Assembly (NCBI GenBank): GCA_022729705.1
Contig: DZAX01000022.1
Span: 1 to 33,529 of the forward strand
DNA: 33,529 bases
Direction: 5' to 3'
Source: Helicobacter cetorum
GTDB taxonomy: Bacteria; Campylobacterota; Campylobacteria; Campylobacterales; UBA6016
Shown here: in pieces, positions 7,341-15,850 of the stretch
How the letters are laid out: each line of letters opens with the position of its first letter
Position numbering within the stretch: the first letter of the stretch is position 1
The notes under the pieces: generated by a model
Seen by the model: the letters and a program-made list of their open reading frames with translations, nothing else
Databases searched by the model: none
Told to the model about the DNA's origin: nothing
Position numbers and translations under genes: made by a program

Positions 7341-8194
7341 TAGCTTTGTGGATTAATGGCGACTTTATCTATGTTTTGGTTTTTTTCTTTGAGTGTTTTT
7401 ATCTTATCCGCATCTAGTTTGAGAAGTACTTTTAGTAATGAAATCTCGTCCTCTTCTTCTCCGTCTTTATTTTCATGCTCTTTGTACCATTTGTAGAGGT
7501 TTTGCGAAGCCGCCATGCTAGACATCCAGTCGGCTGAGCTTTTCTCATCAGGATTTACGCTGCTCAAATACTCCATATACGCCTTTGCTCTAGCACTGTC
7601 ATTGCCCGCATAAGGGTCTTTGTAGCTTCCCTCCAAGCTTGTAGGTCCTGTGTAGTATCCCATCGCAAGCCCCTCTTGTTGAACCATAAGCGATTGCGCT
7701 AGACCTTGCTCTTCTTCGCTAAAAAGCTCGCTTTCCTTACTTTTTACGGCATACAGAGCGCGTCTGTCTAGGTTTTTGAAAAGCGAATTTGAGTCTTTGC
7801 CCTCAAAGCTATTGATATCATAAGGCTCACCTGAATTATTCATTACCTCATATTGTGCGTCTAGCTCCGCTCTTGCGTCTTTGGCGGCTTGTCCAAGCGT
7901 TTTGCCTTTAGAGAAGCTTTGTGTTGACAGGCTCATTACCGCCTCCGCCAAAGCGTTTGCCTCTTCTCCTTCTCTTGTGGGAAAAAATTTGGAATACATA
8001 CCCGAGAGAGTTTTTTTAGCGTTTGCCGCTATTTTTGCCGCTTGCGAAATCATAACCGTATCGTTTGGATAAAGAGAGGCGCGTTGTGGCTCCTCTTTTG
8101 GTTCTATATTTGAACTCTGCTCGTTTTTTAGATATGCGTTTGCGGCTGACTTGTGATCTGCGTAAGCCATACTAGCCTTTACATATAGGTTCAT
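7340..8194 (-). CDS. Hypothetical protein, 284 aa, function not recognised
   Basis: The start is taken at ATG 8194 (MNLYVKASMAYADHKSAANAYL); a non-ATG extension to 8224 is less likely. There is no signal peptide or membrane segment. The protein is rich in Ala, Ser, Glu and Lys and largely helical in appearance. The middle has AEAVMSLSTQSFSKGKTLGQAAKDARAELDAQY, followed by an acidic stretch and YYTGPTSLEGSYKDPYAG. The tail is charged (KEHENKDGEEEDEISLLKVLLKL). It is flanked by the arsR operator region and by the second copy of the 271-bp repeat, so it lies inside the segment bounded by the direct repeats. I do not recognise the family and assign no function; homologues would be expected in related Campylobacterota. 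Confidence 0.8.
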   Translation of the reverse strand: MNLYVKASMAYADHKSAANAYLKNEQSSNIEPKEEPQRASLYPNDTVMISQAAKIAANAKKTLSGMYSKFFPTREGEEANALAEAVMSLSTQSFSKGKTLGQAAKDARAELDAQYEVMNNSGEPYDINSFEGKDSNSLFKNLDRRALYAVKSKESELFSEEEQGLAQSLMVQQEGLAMGYYTGPTSLEGSYKDPYAGNDSARAKAYMEYLSSVNPDEKSSADWMSSMAASQNLYKWYKEHENKDGEEEDEISLLKVLLKLDADKIKTLKEKNQNIDKVAINPQS

Positions 8195-8269
8195 GGCGTC
8201 CCGCCTTAAGTTAATTTTCAACACTTAAAGCATATATAGTTCCATTTATCATAGAAATTTTTAATTATT

Positions 8270-8626
8270 GAGCCCCTTGCAAATCTCCCCCTCAAATCAT
8301 CCAAAAATCAGCTTAGACTTCCAAGCTTGAGTTGACGATTGCATTTTAGGCGTCTTGTTTTGATTATTCTAACCAACAATGCTCTAAAAACCTACTTTTT
8401 CTCATTTTTTGAGCGTGCGAAATGGTTTGTTGTTTCAAAAAGACGCCCTTATCTTTTAAGTTAAGAGTTAGGTAAGCAGTTTAATGTTTTGATGAATACG
8501 CAAAGCTAAAACACCAAATGATAAATGACTAGCAACCTTGTCAGAAAACTCTAGCTTTAACGACTCTTTTTTAAACTCCCAAAAACCTTAAACTGGATGG
8601 TTTGTTTGGGGATTTGTAAGAGGCTC
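8270..8626. mobile_element. 357-bp MITE/IS-remnant with imperfect terminal inverted repeats (contains repeat copy 2)
   Basis: The left end is GAGCCCCTTGCAAATCTCCCC (8270-8290, imperfectly matched at the other end); the right end at 8608-8626 reads, on the minus strand, GAGCCTCTTACAAATCCCC. The two differ by two bases and a 2-nt gap, so they look like terminal inverted repeats. The first 271 bp are duplicated at 4552-4822. On the minus strand an open frame of about 38 codons runs from near 8576 to 8463 (FKKESLKLEFSDKVASHLSFGVLALRIHQNIKLLT) without a start codon, perhaps a piece of a transposase. No clear target duplication is visible. The family is not identified. The remaining 8627-8828 is noncoding and contains an eight-G run at 8812-8819. 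Confidence 0.6.
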
Positions 8627-8828
8627 TCTACTTTTCAAAAGAATAGTATACCTGTCTTGGCGGGATTGAGGGATGTTTTAGGAGGTAGGGCTTATATTTT
8701 GTTGGGGTTGGGTGGTGAATGGTTATGACAATTATATCGAATATACAAGCAAAAAAAATCAGATTTAAGCGATAATATAGCAGTTTATAATGTTTAATAA
8801 AGAAGAGAATTGGGGGGGGTTGTTGAAA

Positions 8829-8853
8829 CTAGAGACGCATAAAGCGTCTCTAG
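8829..8853 (-). terminator. Intrinsic terminator hairpin of hpf
   Basis: CTAGAGACGC (8829-8838), loop ATAAA and GCGTCTCTAG (8844-8853) form a perfect 10-bp stem about 10 nt past the hpf stop on the minus strand. It is followed there by TTTCAACAAC. A good stem with a modest T tract. Confidence 0.7.
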
Positions 8854-8863
8854 GGTGGGTATG

Positions 8864-9385
8864 CTAATAAAGTCCGACTTTTCCGTCTTTTCTTCTATAC
8901 ATAACTCTTGTTTTGTTGGATTTGTCTTCAAAAATCATAAACATACAACCTTTGGTTTTGAATATCTCAACCGCTTCGTCTATCTCAACAGGTTTATCAA
9001 TATCAAGTTCAGCCGGAACAACCTCGTCGTCTTCAATCTCTGACTCTACAGACACAAGCGGCACAGACATTTTTATATTTGCTTTGTGGCTAGATACTTT
9101 GTCATGATGCCTTCTAAGAACTTTTTTTGCTCTCTCCTCAGCCAAATCTATAGCCGCGTACAAATCTTTATCTATTTGATTAATAACAACTGTATCTTTA
9201 CCCGCCAACTGAATAATAAACTCTATACCAAAACCTTTTTTACCATTTCTCTCGGAGCTTGAAACGATTGCTTTAACCGCTATAACATCTAAATGAAATT
9301 TTTGAAAAGAGGCTATCTTCTCTTCTATATACGCTTTTATTGCGTCTGTTAACTCTATTTGTTTTGCAACAATACTTAAATTCAT
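8864..9385 (-). CDS. hpf: Long-form ribosome hibernation promoting factor
   Basis: 173 aa. The N-terminal S30AE/YfiA domain spans about residues 1-100 (MNLSIVAKQIELTDAIKAYIEEKI, later INQIDKDLYAAIDLAEERAKKVLRRHHDK). It binds the decoding region of the 30S subunit. An acidic linker at about 105-125 leads to the C-terminal dimerisation domain at about 130-173 (EIFKTKGCMFMIFEDKSNKTRVMYRRKDGKVGLY), which makes this a long HPF able to drive formation of 100S ribosome dimers. A strong AGGAGG Shine-Dalgarno precedes the ATG. The gene stands alone between the accessory segment and the end of the nuo operon, with its own hairpin terminator. Assignment firm. Confidence 0.95.
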   Translation of the reverse strand: MNLSIVAKQIELTDAIKAYIEEKIASFQKFHLDVIAVKAIVSSSERNGKKGFGIEFIIQLAGKDTVVINQIDKDLYAAIDLAEERAKKVLRRHHDKVSSHKANIKMSVPLVSVESEIEDDEVVPAELDIDKPVEIDEAVEIFKTKGCMFMIFEDKSNKTRVMYRRKDGKVGLY

Positions 9386-9453
9386 TGGTTCCTCCTGATT
9401 ATTACGAAAGTGTGACGTATTTTATCTGTGATTTATTAAAAGTGGTTTAAAGA

Positions 9454-9483
9454 AGCGGGAAACCCCGGATTTTATTAAAATCC
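9454..9483 (-). terminator. Candidate terminator at the end of the nuo operon
   Basis: GGATTTT-ATT-AAAATCC (9467-9483) overlaps the nuoN stop codon, and GCGGG-AAA-CCCCG lies just beyond it (about 9455-9467). On the minus strand a T-rich stretch (TTCTTTAAACC) follows. Either hairpin could end the 17-kb nuo transcript before hpf. The stems are short and the call is tentative. Confidence 0.4.
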
Positions 9484-10956
9484 AGAGGTTTTTAGAAGAG
9501 CGCTAAAGCCTGTTAGTAGGTCATTTATCAAAAATATAGAGAAAACAGACAAAAACGCCGTTAAGGCAAGTATAAACTTAAACGGTAGCGTCGTATTATG
9601 CATATAGATAGTTCTATCCGCATATGACGGTTCTCTGAGGAACATAAAAATAATTAACTTGATGTAATAATAAACCGCAATTGCACTATTAAGCACCATA
9701 ATAATAGCAAGACCAATATATCCGGCTGACATCGTGGCGCTAATCAAATAAAATTTACCCCAAAAAAGCGCAAACGGAGGCACGCCGGCAAGACTTAGCA
9801 TAAATATACCCATAATAACAGCCGGAATCGGGGCTATATAGACCATACCGCTGAATTTTGTATATGGGTGGTCAAATCTATTGTGGAAAATTTTACTTTT
9901 GTGTCTTGAAATCCAAAGCATCGTAAAGGCGCCCAAATTGGCAAACATAAAGAGTGTCCAATACATAAACAGAGCCGTGTTTGACTCGTTGGTCGCGACG
10001 AGAATAGCCACAATTCCAAAGCCCGCATGGCTAATGGAGCTAAACGCAAGCATTCTTTTGACGGACTCCTGCACAAGAGCCAAGATGTTTGCGATACTCA
10101 TAGTAGCCACAGCGGCAATCCACAGCATTGTTTTTACCCATTCAAGATCTGAGGCGACAAGAAATTCAAACAATCTTATAGCAATGACAAACGCCGCTAT
10201 TTTTGGAACAATAGACATATATCCCGCCAACGGTGCACTAGCTCCCTCGTAAACGTCCGGCGTCCAGGTATGAAACGGTACGATAGAAAGCTTAAAGCCA
10301 ATAGCCCCCATCAAAAGAGCCAAAGAGATAAGTAGTATCTCATAGTTGTGAGAACCAAGCGCCTCAAGAGCCGCAAATGATTTTTCAAGCTCCACGCTTC
10401 CGGTCGCCAAATAAAATAGAGCCCCGCCAAGCGCAAAAAAGCCTGCGGCCAAAGAACCCATTGTGAAGTATTTAATAGCGGCTTCAATAGATCTATCTCT
10501 ATTATGCATAGCAATAATTGTATACAGTGCCAAAGAAGCGGCTTCAAGGGCGATAAACATTAAGATAAGGTTGTCGGTAGAAACCATAACCTGAAAACTA
10601 CTAATCAAAAATAAAAAGAGCGCAAAAAACTCCGTGTACTCAAACTCGTGAAATCTTTGCGATGTAAGCGAAAGCGGCAAAAATATGGCTGAGGCAAGCA
10701 AAATAATGCCTTGCGCAATAATCGCTACACCATCTATACGGATAACTCCGAAAAAGCCGACTTGGTTTACATTTGTATCAAGTAAAGCAAGCAATGAAAT
10801 CAAGACGACCGCCACTGAAAACATTGTCTTAAACGTTTTTGACGGCGTTTTGATAAGATCTATGACCAATAGTAGCAGTGCGCCTATCGTCGTAATAAAC
10901 ACCGGATAGAGCGTCGGCAGATTTAAATCTGCAAAATTTATAGCGATAGGCGTCAC
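9475..10956 (-). CDS. nuoN: NADH-quinone oxidoreductase subunit N
   Basis: 493 aa, about 14 membrane helices. It is one of three antiporter-like proton channels of complex I in the inner membrane. Recognisable stretches are LMFIALEAASLALYTIIAMHNRDRSIEAAIKYFTMG (glutamate and lysine of the channel), FKLSIVPFHTWTPDVYEGASAPLAGYMSIVPKIAAF and SVKRMLAFSSISHAGFGIVAIL. The start is GTG at 10956, overlapping the nuoM stop (GTGA) by 4 nt, which implies translational coupling. It is the last gene of the operon; candidate terminator hairpins overlap its end. Confidence 0.96.
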   Translation of the reverse strand: MTPIAINFADLNLPTLYPVFITTIGALLLLVIDLIKTPSKTFKTMFSVAVVLISLLALLDTNVNQVGFFGVIRIDGVAIIAQGIILLASAIFLPLSLTSQRFHEFEYTEFFALFLFLISSFQVMVSTDNLILMFIALEAASLALYTIIAMHNRDRSIEAAIKYFTMGSLAAGFFALGGALFYLATGSVELEKSFAALEALGSHNYEILLISLALLMGAIGFKLSIVPFHTWTPDVYEGASAPLAGYMSIVPKIAAFVIAIRLFEFLVASDLEWVKTMLWIAAVATMSIANILALVQESVKRMLAFSSISHAGFGIVAILVATNESNTALFMYWTLFMFANLGAFTMLWISRHKSKIFHNRFDHPYTKFSGMVYIAPIPAVIMGIFMLSLAGVPPFALFWGKFYLISATMSAGYIGLAIIMVLNSAIAVYYYIKLIIFMFLREPSYADRTIYMHNTTLPFKFILALTAFLSVFSIFLINDLLTGFSALLKTSGF

Positions 10957-12482
10957 TTTGCGCCTCCTGAGATAGAGTTATAATCTAAGATACTAAACTT
11001 TGCGTCAAAAGTTTGCGATTTTTTGAACATAAGTTCTACTAGTTTTTTAGCGGTTGTCTCAGCCGGCTCTAAAATCGGTTTTGGATATATACCCAAAATA
11101 ATTACGAGCAACGTCAACGGAATAAGCCCCGCAAGCTCTCTTTTATTTAAATCTTTTAGTTCAAAAACTTTTTCATTTGTCACGGCTCCAAAGAAAGATC
11201 TTCTAAAGACGTTAAGCATATAAATCGCACCAAGTATTATCGTAGTTCCCGCAAGAATAGTCATAATTGGGGAGACTTTGTAAAATCCAAGCAATGATAA
11301 AAATTCGCCGACAAAACCTATGGTAAGCGGCAGACCAACGGAGCCCATTAAGACGATACCAAATACAACGCCGTATTTTGGCATTACGCTTACGATACCG
11401 CCAAACTCACTCATCTCTTTTGTGTGGAGCCTCTCATAAATGACCCCAACGAGCATAAACAGAGCCCCCGACACAATACCGTGGCTAATCATCAAAAACA
11501 CAGAGCCCGCAATACCCTCGACATTAAGCGCAAACATACCAAGCATAATAACGCCCATATGCGAGACGGAGCTATAGGCGATAACTTGTTTCATATCGCT
11601 TTGAGCAAACGCTATCATCGCCGTGTAGATAATCATAATAAGCGAAAGAATAGCTATCGGCATCATAAAATAAAAAGTCGCATCCGGCATAATAGGAAAC
11701 GATAGTCGCAAAAAGCCGTAAGTACCCATCTTCAAAAGCACAGCCGCTAGAATAACAGAACCGACGGTCGGAGCCTGTCCGTGCGCATATGGAAGCCATG
11801 TGTGAAAAGGAAACATCGGCACCTTAACGGCAAGTCCCGCAAAAAACGCCAAGAACACCCATATTTGAACGTCAAACGGCAATATAAGCAGATGCCAGTT
11901 TGGAAGCGCAAAACTCCACACTCCAGTCGCCTCGTGAAAAGCAAACCCTAGGTAGATAACGCCAAGAAGCATAATAAGCGAGCCTGTAAACGTGTAAAGA
12001 AAAAACTTAACAGCCGCATAAACCCTTTTGTGAGAACCCCATGAACCAATAATGTACATCATAGGAACAAGTGAAAGCTCAAAGAATATATAAAAGACAA
12101 TTGCGTCAAGCGCTATAAAAAAGCCCACCATTGTCATTTCCATAAACAAAAGTGTAATGATGAGGTTTTTCATATTTTTAAGCTCTTCTAAGGCCATAAG
12201 AGCTATAAATGATATAAAAGTTGAAAGAGCCAATAGGTATACGGAAAATCCGTCTATACCAACATAATAAAAAATTCCGTAATCCGGAATAAGCGGCAAC
12301 TTCTCCGTAAACTGAAACCCAGGGTTTGCCACATCAAAAGCCATTAAAACCGGAATAGTCAGCAAAAATTCTATTGCGGTAACAGCTATACCGAAAGCTT
12401 TTATATTCTGCTTTGACACAAACACGGCCAATAAAGCTCCAAGAGCCGGAAACAGCAGTAGTAGCGATAAAATATGTTCCAT
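10953..12482 (-). CDS. nuoM: NADH-quinone oxidoreductase subunit M
   Basis: 509 aa with about 14 membrane helices. It is the second antiporter-like proton-pumping subunit. Typical motifs are MMYIIGSWGSHKRVYAAVKFFLYTFTGSLIMLLG, KVPMFPFHTWLPYAHGQAPTVGSVILAAVLLKMGTYGFLR and SDMKQVIAYSSVSHMGVIMLGMF, carrying the conserved channel Glu, Lys and His residues. A leucine-rich C-terminus follows IPLTLLVIILGIYPKP. It starts 9 nt after nuoL and overlaps nuoN by 4 nt. Length and order are normal. Confidence 0.96.
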   Translation of the reverse strand: MEHILSLLLLFPALGALLAVFVSKQNIKAFGIAVTAIEFLLTIPVLMAFDVANPGFQFTEKLPLIPDYGIFYYVGIDGFSVYLLALSTFISFIALMALEELKNMKNLIITLLFMEMTMVGFFIALDAIVFYIFFELSLVPMMYIIGSWGSHKRVYAAVKFFLYTFTGSLIMLLGVIYLGFAFHEATGVWSFALPNWHLLILPFDVQIWVFLAFFAGLAVKVPMFPFHTWLPYAHGQAPTVGSVILAAVLLKMGTYGFLRLSFPIMPDATFYFMMPIAILSLIMIIYTAMIAFAQSDMKQVIAYSSVSHMGVIMLGMFALNVEGIAGSVFLMISHGIVSGALFMLVGVIYERLHTKEMSEFGGIVSVMPKYGVVFGIVLMGSVGLPLTIGFVGEFLSLLGFYKVSPIMTILAGTTIILGAIYMLNVFRRSFFGAVTNEKVFELKDLNKRELAGLIPLTLLVIILGIYPKPILEPAETTAKKLVELMFKKSQTFDAKFSILDYNSISGGAK

Positions 12483-12491
12483 TTAGCTTCC

Positions 12492-14354
12492 TTACTTGAT
12501 TGGGCTATAAAGAGCCGCAAAGATTATTAGCGTCAAAAGCCCAAAAACCATCCATCGAAGCATAGACGAGAGGTTTCCGCTTTGGATGTGTCTTGATTTT
12601 TCACCGCTTTTGTATAGAACAAGAGCGATAGCGTCAACAATAAAGTCAATTATTTTTAGGTCTATCTTTTTCCATGCAAACTCAGAGAGCTTTGCGTACG
12701 GTACAACTAGACATCTATTGTAAAACTCTGGTATATAGTACTGGTTGTAAAAGAGCTTATAGAAAAATCCATTTTCAAGCTCTTTTGAAAAGCCGCCTTT
12801 GGAGTATTTGTACACAGTAAATGCTATTGAGCAAACCACGGCGACGGTCGTAATGGCAACGAGAGCGATAAATGTCTCTTTTGAAACATGCGGCTCAAAT
12901 ACAACCATAGCTTTTTGTAGCATATGAGCCAAGGAGTGCTCAAAAAAGCCAGACACCATAGCAAGCAACGCAAGCGGAGCCATAGCCGCCAGCACATACC
13001 AATACGCTTCATGCGGATGAAGAGATGGGAAATGCTCTTTGTAGCTCTCTTTGCCAAAAAATACAAGCATAATAAGTCTAAAGCTATAAAACGCCGTAAG
13101 CACAGCCGTCATCAAAAGAATTGCCCACAATATGTAGTTGTGCGTTCCAAATGCGACTTCAAGAATCTTGTCTTTTGAGAAAAAGCCCGCAAACGGATAG
13201 ATACCCGCAAGAGCTACAGAGGCGAGTATCATCATAATCGCCGTGCCTCTCATCGGCTTAAACAAACCGCCCATTTTTTTGATGTCAAGCTCGTCGTGCA
13301 TCGCGTGCATAACGTTACCCGCGCCAAGAAACAAAAGAGCTTTGAAGAAAGCGTGCGTCATAAGGTGAAAAAGCGCAACCCAATAAGCCCCAAGACCCGC
13401 CGCAACAAACATATAGCCTAGTTGCGAAAGAGTAGAGTATGCGATAATTCTTTTTAGGTCGCGATTAACAAGACCCATAGTAGCGGCAAACGCCGCGACA
13501 AAAGCGCCAAGACAAGCGACAAAAAAGCTAACGTCAGGCGTCAAAATAAACAGCTCATGACATCTAATCATCAAATATACGCCGGCTGTAACCATCGTAG
13601 CCGCGTGGATAAGAGCGGAAACAGGCGTAGGACCCTCCATCGCATCGGCAAGCCAGGTGTGAAATGGAAACTGAGCCGATTTACCCATAGCTCCGATAAA
13701 TAAAAATATCGCCGCAGTTGAAAGTATTGTTGGATCTACGCTTTTTATAGCCGCAAACACTTCTATATATTTTAGGCTTCCAGTCTGCCAAAAGATGATA
13801 AACAAACCAACAAGCATACCAAGGTCTGCTACGCGGTTCATAATAAACGCTTCATTTGCCGCCCATGTCGCAAACGGTTTTTTATACCAAAAACCAATCA
13901 AAAGCCAAGAGCATAGACCAACGCCCTCCCAACCGATAAATAGCCCCAAAAAGTTGTCGCTCATAACAAGCACAAGCATTGAGAAAACAAATAGCGATAG
14001 ATAGCTAAAGAATCTATTAAATCCCTCGTCGTGACTCATATAGCCTATCGAGTATATATGAACCATTGCTGAGACTATCGTAACAACGCACATCATCACA
14101 ATAGATATTTGATCAACTGTAAAACCAAAATCAACGCTAAAGTTACCGGCGGCTATCCACTCAAACATACTTACACTGATTACCTCGCCGTGCATTACGG
14201 TACCTAGCTGCATAAGCGCCGATATTGTTCCGGCAAGCAAAAGAACGCTTGGCACAACGCCGGCTAAAATATTCTTTTTGCTTCCACCGAAAAAAGCGGC
14301 AAATATAGAACCGACTAGCGGCGCAAAAAGAGTTATATATAGTAAACTTTCCAT
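12492..14354 (-). CDS. nuoL: NADH-quinone oxidoreductase subunit L
   Basis: 620 aa with about 16 membrane segments. It is the distal antiporter-like subunit carrying the long lateral helix. Motifs: FIGWEGVGLCSWLLIGFWYKK, GAMGKSAQFPFHTWLADAMEGPTPVSALIHAATMVTAGVYLMIR and NRDLKRIIAYSTLSQLGYMFVAAGLGAY. The C-terminal part (residues about 530-600, FYKLFYNQYYIPEFYNRCLVVPYAKLSEFAWKKIDLKIIDFIVD) corresponds to the lateral helix and its anchor. Gene spacing is 7 nt from nuoK and 9 nt to nuoM. Nothing unusual. Confidence 0.96.
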   Translation of the reverse strand: MESLLYITLFAPLVGSIFAAFFGGSKKNILAGVVPSVLLLAGTISALMQLGTVMHGEVISVSMFEWIAAGNFSVDFGFTVDQISIVMMCVVTIVSAMVHIYSIGYMSHDEGFNRFFSYLSLFVFSMLVLVMSDNFLGLFIGWEGVGLCSWLLIGFWYKKPFATWAANEAFIMNRVADLGMLVGLFIIFWQTGSLKYIEVFAAIKSVDPTILSTAAIFLFIGAMGKSAQFPFHTWLADAMEGPTPVSALIHAATMVTAGVYLMIRCHELFILTPDVSFFVACLGAFVAAFAATMGLVNRDLKRIIAYSTLSQLGYMFVAAGLGAYWVALFHLMTHAFFKALLFLGAGNVMHAMHDELDIKKMGGLFKPMRGTAIMMILASVALAGIYPFAGFFSKDKILEVAFGTHNYILWAILLMTAVLTAFYSFRLIMLVFFGKESYKEHFPSLHPHEAYWYVLAAMAPLALLAMVSGFFEHSLAHMLQKAMVVFEPHVSKETFIALVAITTVAVVCSIAFTVYKYSKGGFSKELENGFFYKLFYNQYYIPEFYNRCLVVPYAKLSEFAWKKIDLKIIDFIVDAIALVLYKSGEKSRHIQSGNLSSMLRWMVFGLLTLIIFAALYSPIK

Positions 14355-14361
14355 TATCTCC

Positions 14362-14664
14362 CTACCCTTTCATAATCTGTAGATTATCAAGATCAAGAGA
14401 ACCCATTCTCTTATACATAAGTATCAAAAACCCGAGACCCACAGCGACTTCGCTAGCCGCTATAGCTATAATAAAAAACGCAAAAATTTGACCCGTTAAA
14501 TCTTGCATATAGTAGCTTATCGCCGCAAGAGCTATGTTTACAGAGTTGAGCATAATCTCTGTGGCAAAAAAAAGCATTAGTAGATTTTTTCTTCTAATTA
14601 CGCCAAATAAGCCTATCGCAAATAAAATTGCGGTTAAAATTAAGTATTGATTTAGCGTTATCAT
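14362..14664 (-). CDS. nuoK: NADH-quinone oxidoreductase subunit K
   Basis: 100 aa with three membrane helices: residues about 4-22, 29-50 and 59-83. The conserved glutamates of the proton path are visible in FFATEIMLNSVNIALAAISYY and AIAASEVAVGLGFLILMYKR. It overlaps nuoJ by 4 nt (ATGA), a sign of translational coupling, and is the usual length for NuoK. Confidence 0.96.
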   Translation of the reverse strand: MITLNQYLILTAILFAIGLFGVIRRKNLLMLFFATEIMLNSVNIALAAISYYMQDLTGQIFAFFIIAIAASEVAVGLGFLILMYKRMGSLDLDNLQIMKG

Positions 14665-15251
14665 TTATGCTCCTCCGCTGCGCCGTTAAGTTGAAACTCT
14701 TTAAACGTATCCATATTTGCGTTGTCGTCGTTGCTTGTCGTGGCGCTAACATCCATCTTTTTACCAGCCAAAATAATCCCGGCTATCATTGCGACAAGAA
14801 GCATGATAGAGGCTAGCTCAAACGGTATAAGATATTTTGTAAACAAAACTATTCCTATCGCTTGCGGATTTTGCATACCCTGAACGCTCTGCATAATCTC
14901 ATCAGGCTTTCCAAGCATAACCGGAGCGCTAACCATTATGACAAGTATTACCGCTGTAATCATTGAAAATAAAAAAACTTTTTTAGGGCTTTTGATGTTT
15001 TCATTCGCATCTTTGGCACTGTCAAAAAACATCATACCAAACGCATAAAGAGCCATAACAGCTCCGGCATACACGACTATCTGCACAACCCCCAAAAAGT
15101 CCGCATTTAGATTAAAAAAGAGACCCGCTATAAAAATCATCCCCGCCGCCAAAGAACTCATAGCATATAGTATGTTTTTAGTTGTTACCGTAATTAAAAA
15201 CATAGCCGCTGTGAGCGAGGCAAAAGTGTAAAAAGCTATTTGTTCAAACAT
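14661..15251 (-). CDS. nuoJ: NADH-quinone oxidoreductase subunit J
   Basis: 196 aa with about five membrane helices. The characteristic helix-3 pattern is FLGVVQIVVYAGAVMALYAFGMMFFD, including the conserved Tyr-Ala-Gly-Ala bulge. The polar C-terminal tail of about 25 residues (KKMDVSATTSNDDNANMDTFKEFQ) is longer than the minimum. It starts 11 nt after nuoI and overlaps nuoK. It lies in the membrane arm next to the quinone site and links redox chemistry to proton pumping. Confidence 0.95.
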   Translation of the reverse strand: MFEQIAFYTFASLTAAMFLITVTTKNILYAMSSLAAGMIFIAGLFFNLNADFLGVVQIVVYAGAVMALYAFGMMFFDSAKDANENIKSPKKVFLFSMITAVILVIMVSAPVMLGKPDEIMQSVQGMQNPQAIGIVLFTKYLIPFELASIMLLVAMIAGIILAGKKMDVSATTSNDDNANMDTFKEFQLNGAAEEHK

Positions 15252-15262
15252 CTGTATCCTTC

Positions 15263-15841
15263 TTAGTACGCTAGAGGCGTTTGTTTGATATTTTTGTCCG
15301 CATCTTGCGACAACGCTCCAAAACCTTCAAACTCTTTTTGTTTTCCAGCTTTTAAGAAGTCAATCGGAGTAAGCATATCGTCTTTTAAAACAAAGTGGGC
15401 TCTCTGCTCTCCGGCATTCTCATATCTAGATCCGTGAACTATTGCAAGCTCGGGACACACCTCGGCGCAATAACCGCAAAATATACATCTGCCAAGATTT
15501 ATTGTGTACTCGCCAATCGCTTTTCTGCCGTTTTCATCTTGAAAAGTATCCATTCTAATGCACTTAGATATACATATCTTTTCACAAAGTCCGCATCCAA
15601 TACATCTTTCATTACCGCTTTCAAGAAGTCTTAACAGTTCGTGAACGGCTCTATATCTAGGACCTATCGGCAACTTCTCTTTTGGATATTGAACAGTGTG
15701 AATATCAAACTTCACCATCTCTTTAAGCACTATCCAAAGACCTACAAAAAGCTCTACTCGCATAGTTCTTCTTACAAGCCTAGCAAATTTTGCTAACGGC
15801 TTGGTAGGGTATTTTTCTATTTCAATTATTTTGTATCCCAT
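15263..15841 (-). CDS. nuoI: NADH-quinone oxidoreductase subunit I (2 x 4Fe-4S)
   Basis: 192 aa. It carries two ferredoxin-type 4Fe-4S motifs: [20 protein letters not shown] (residues about 80-99) and [23 protein letters not shown] (about 118-140), the N6a/N6b clusters that pass electrons from NuoG to NuoB. An amphipathic N-terminal region ([27 protein letters not shown]) docks onto the membrane arm. The first motif has one extra spacing residue before its last cysteine compared with the classic CxxCxxCxxxCP. It sits between nuoH (9 nt) and nuoJ (11 nt). Confidence 0.95.
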   Translation of the reverse strand: MGYKIIEIEKYPTKPLAKFARLVRRTMRVELFVGLWIVLKEMVKFDIHTVQYPKEKLPIGPRYRAVHELLRLLESGNERCIGCGLCEKICISKCIRMDTFQDENGRKAIGEYTINLGRCIFCGYCAEVCPELAIVHGSRYENAGEQRAHFVLKDDMLTPIDFLKAGKQKEFEGFGALSQDADKNIKQTPLAY

Positions 15842-15850
15842 AAAAGACCC

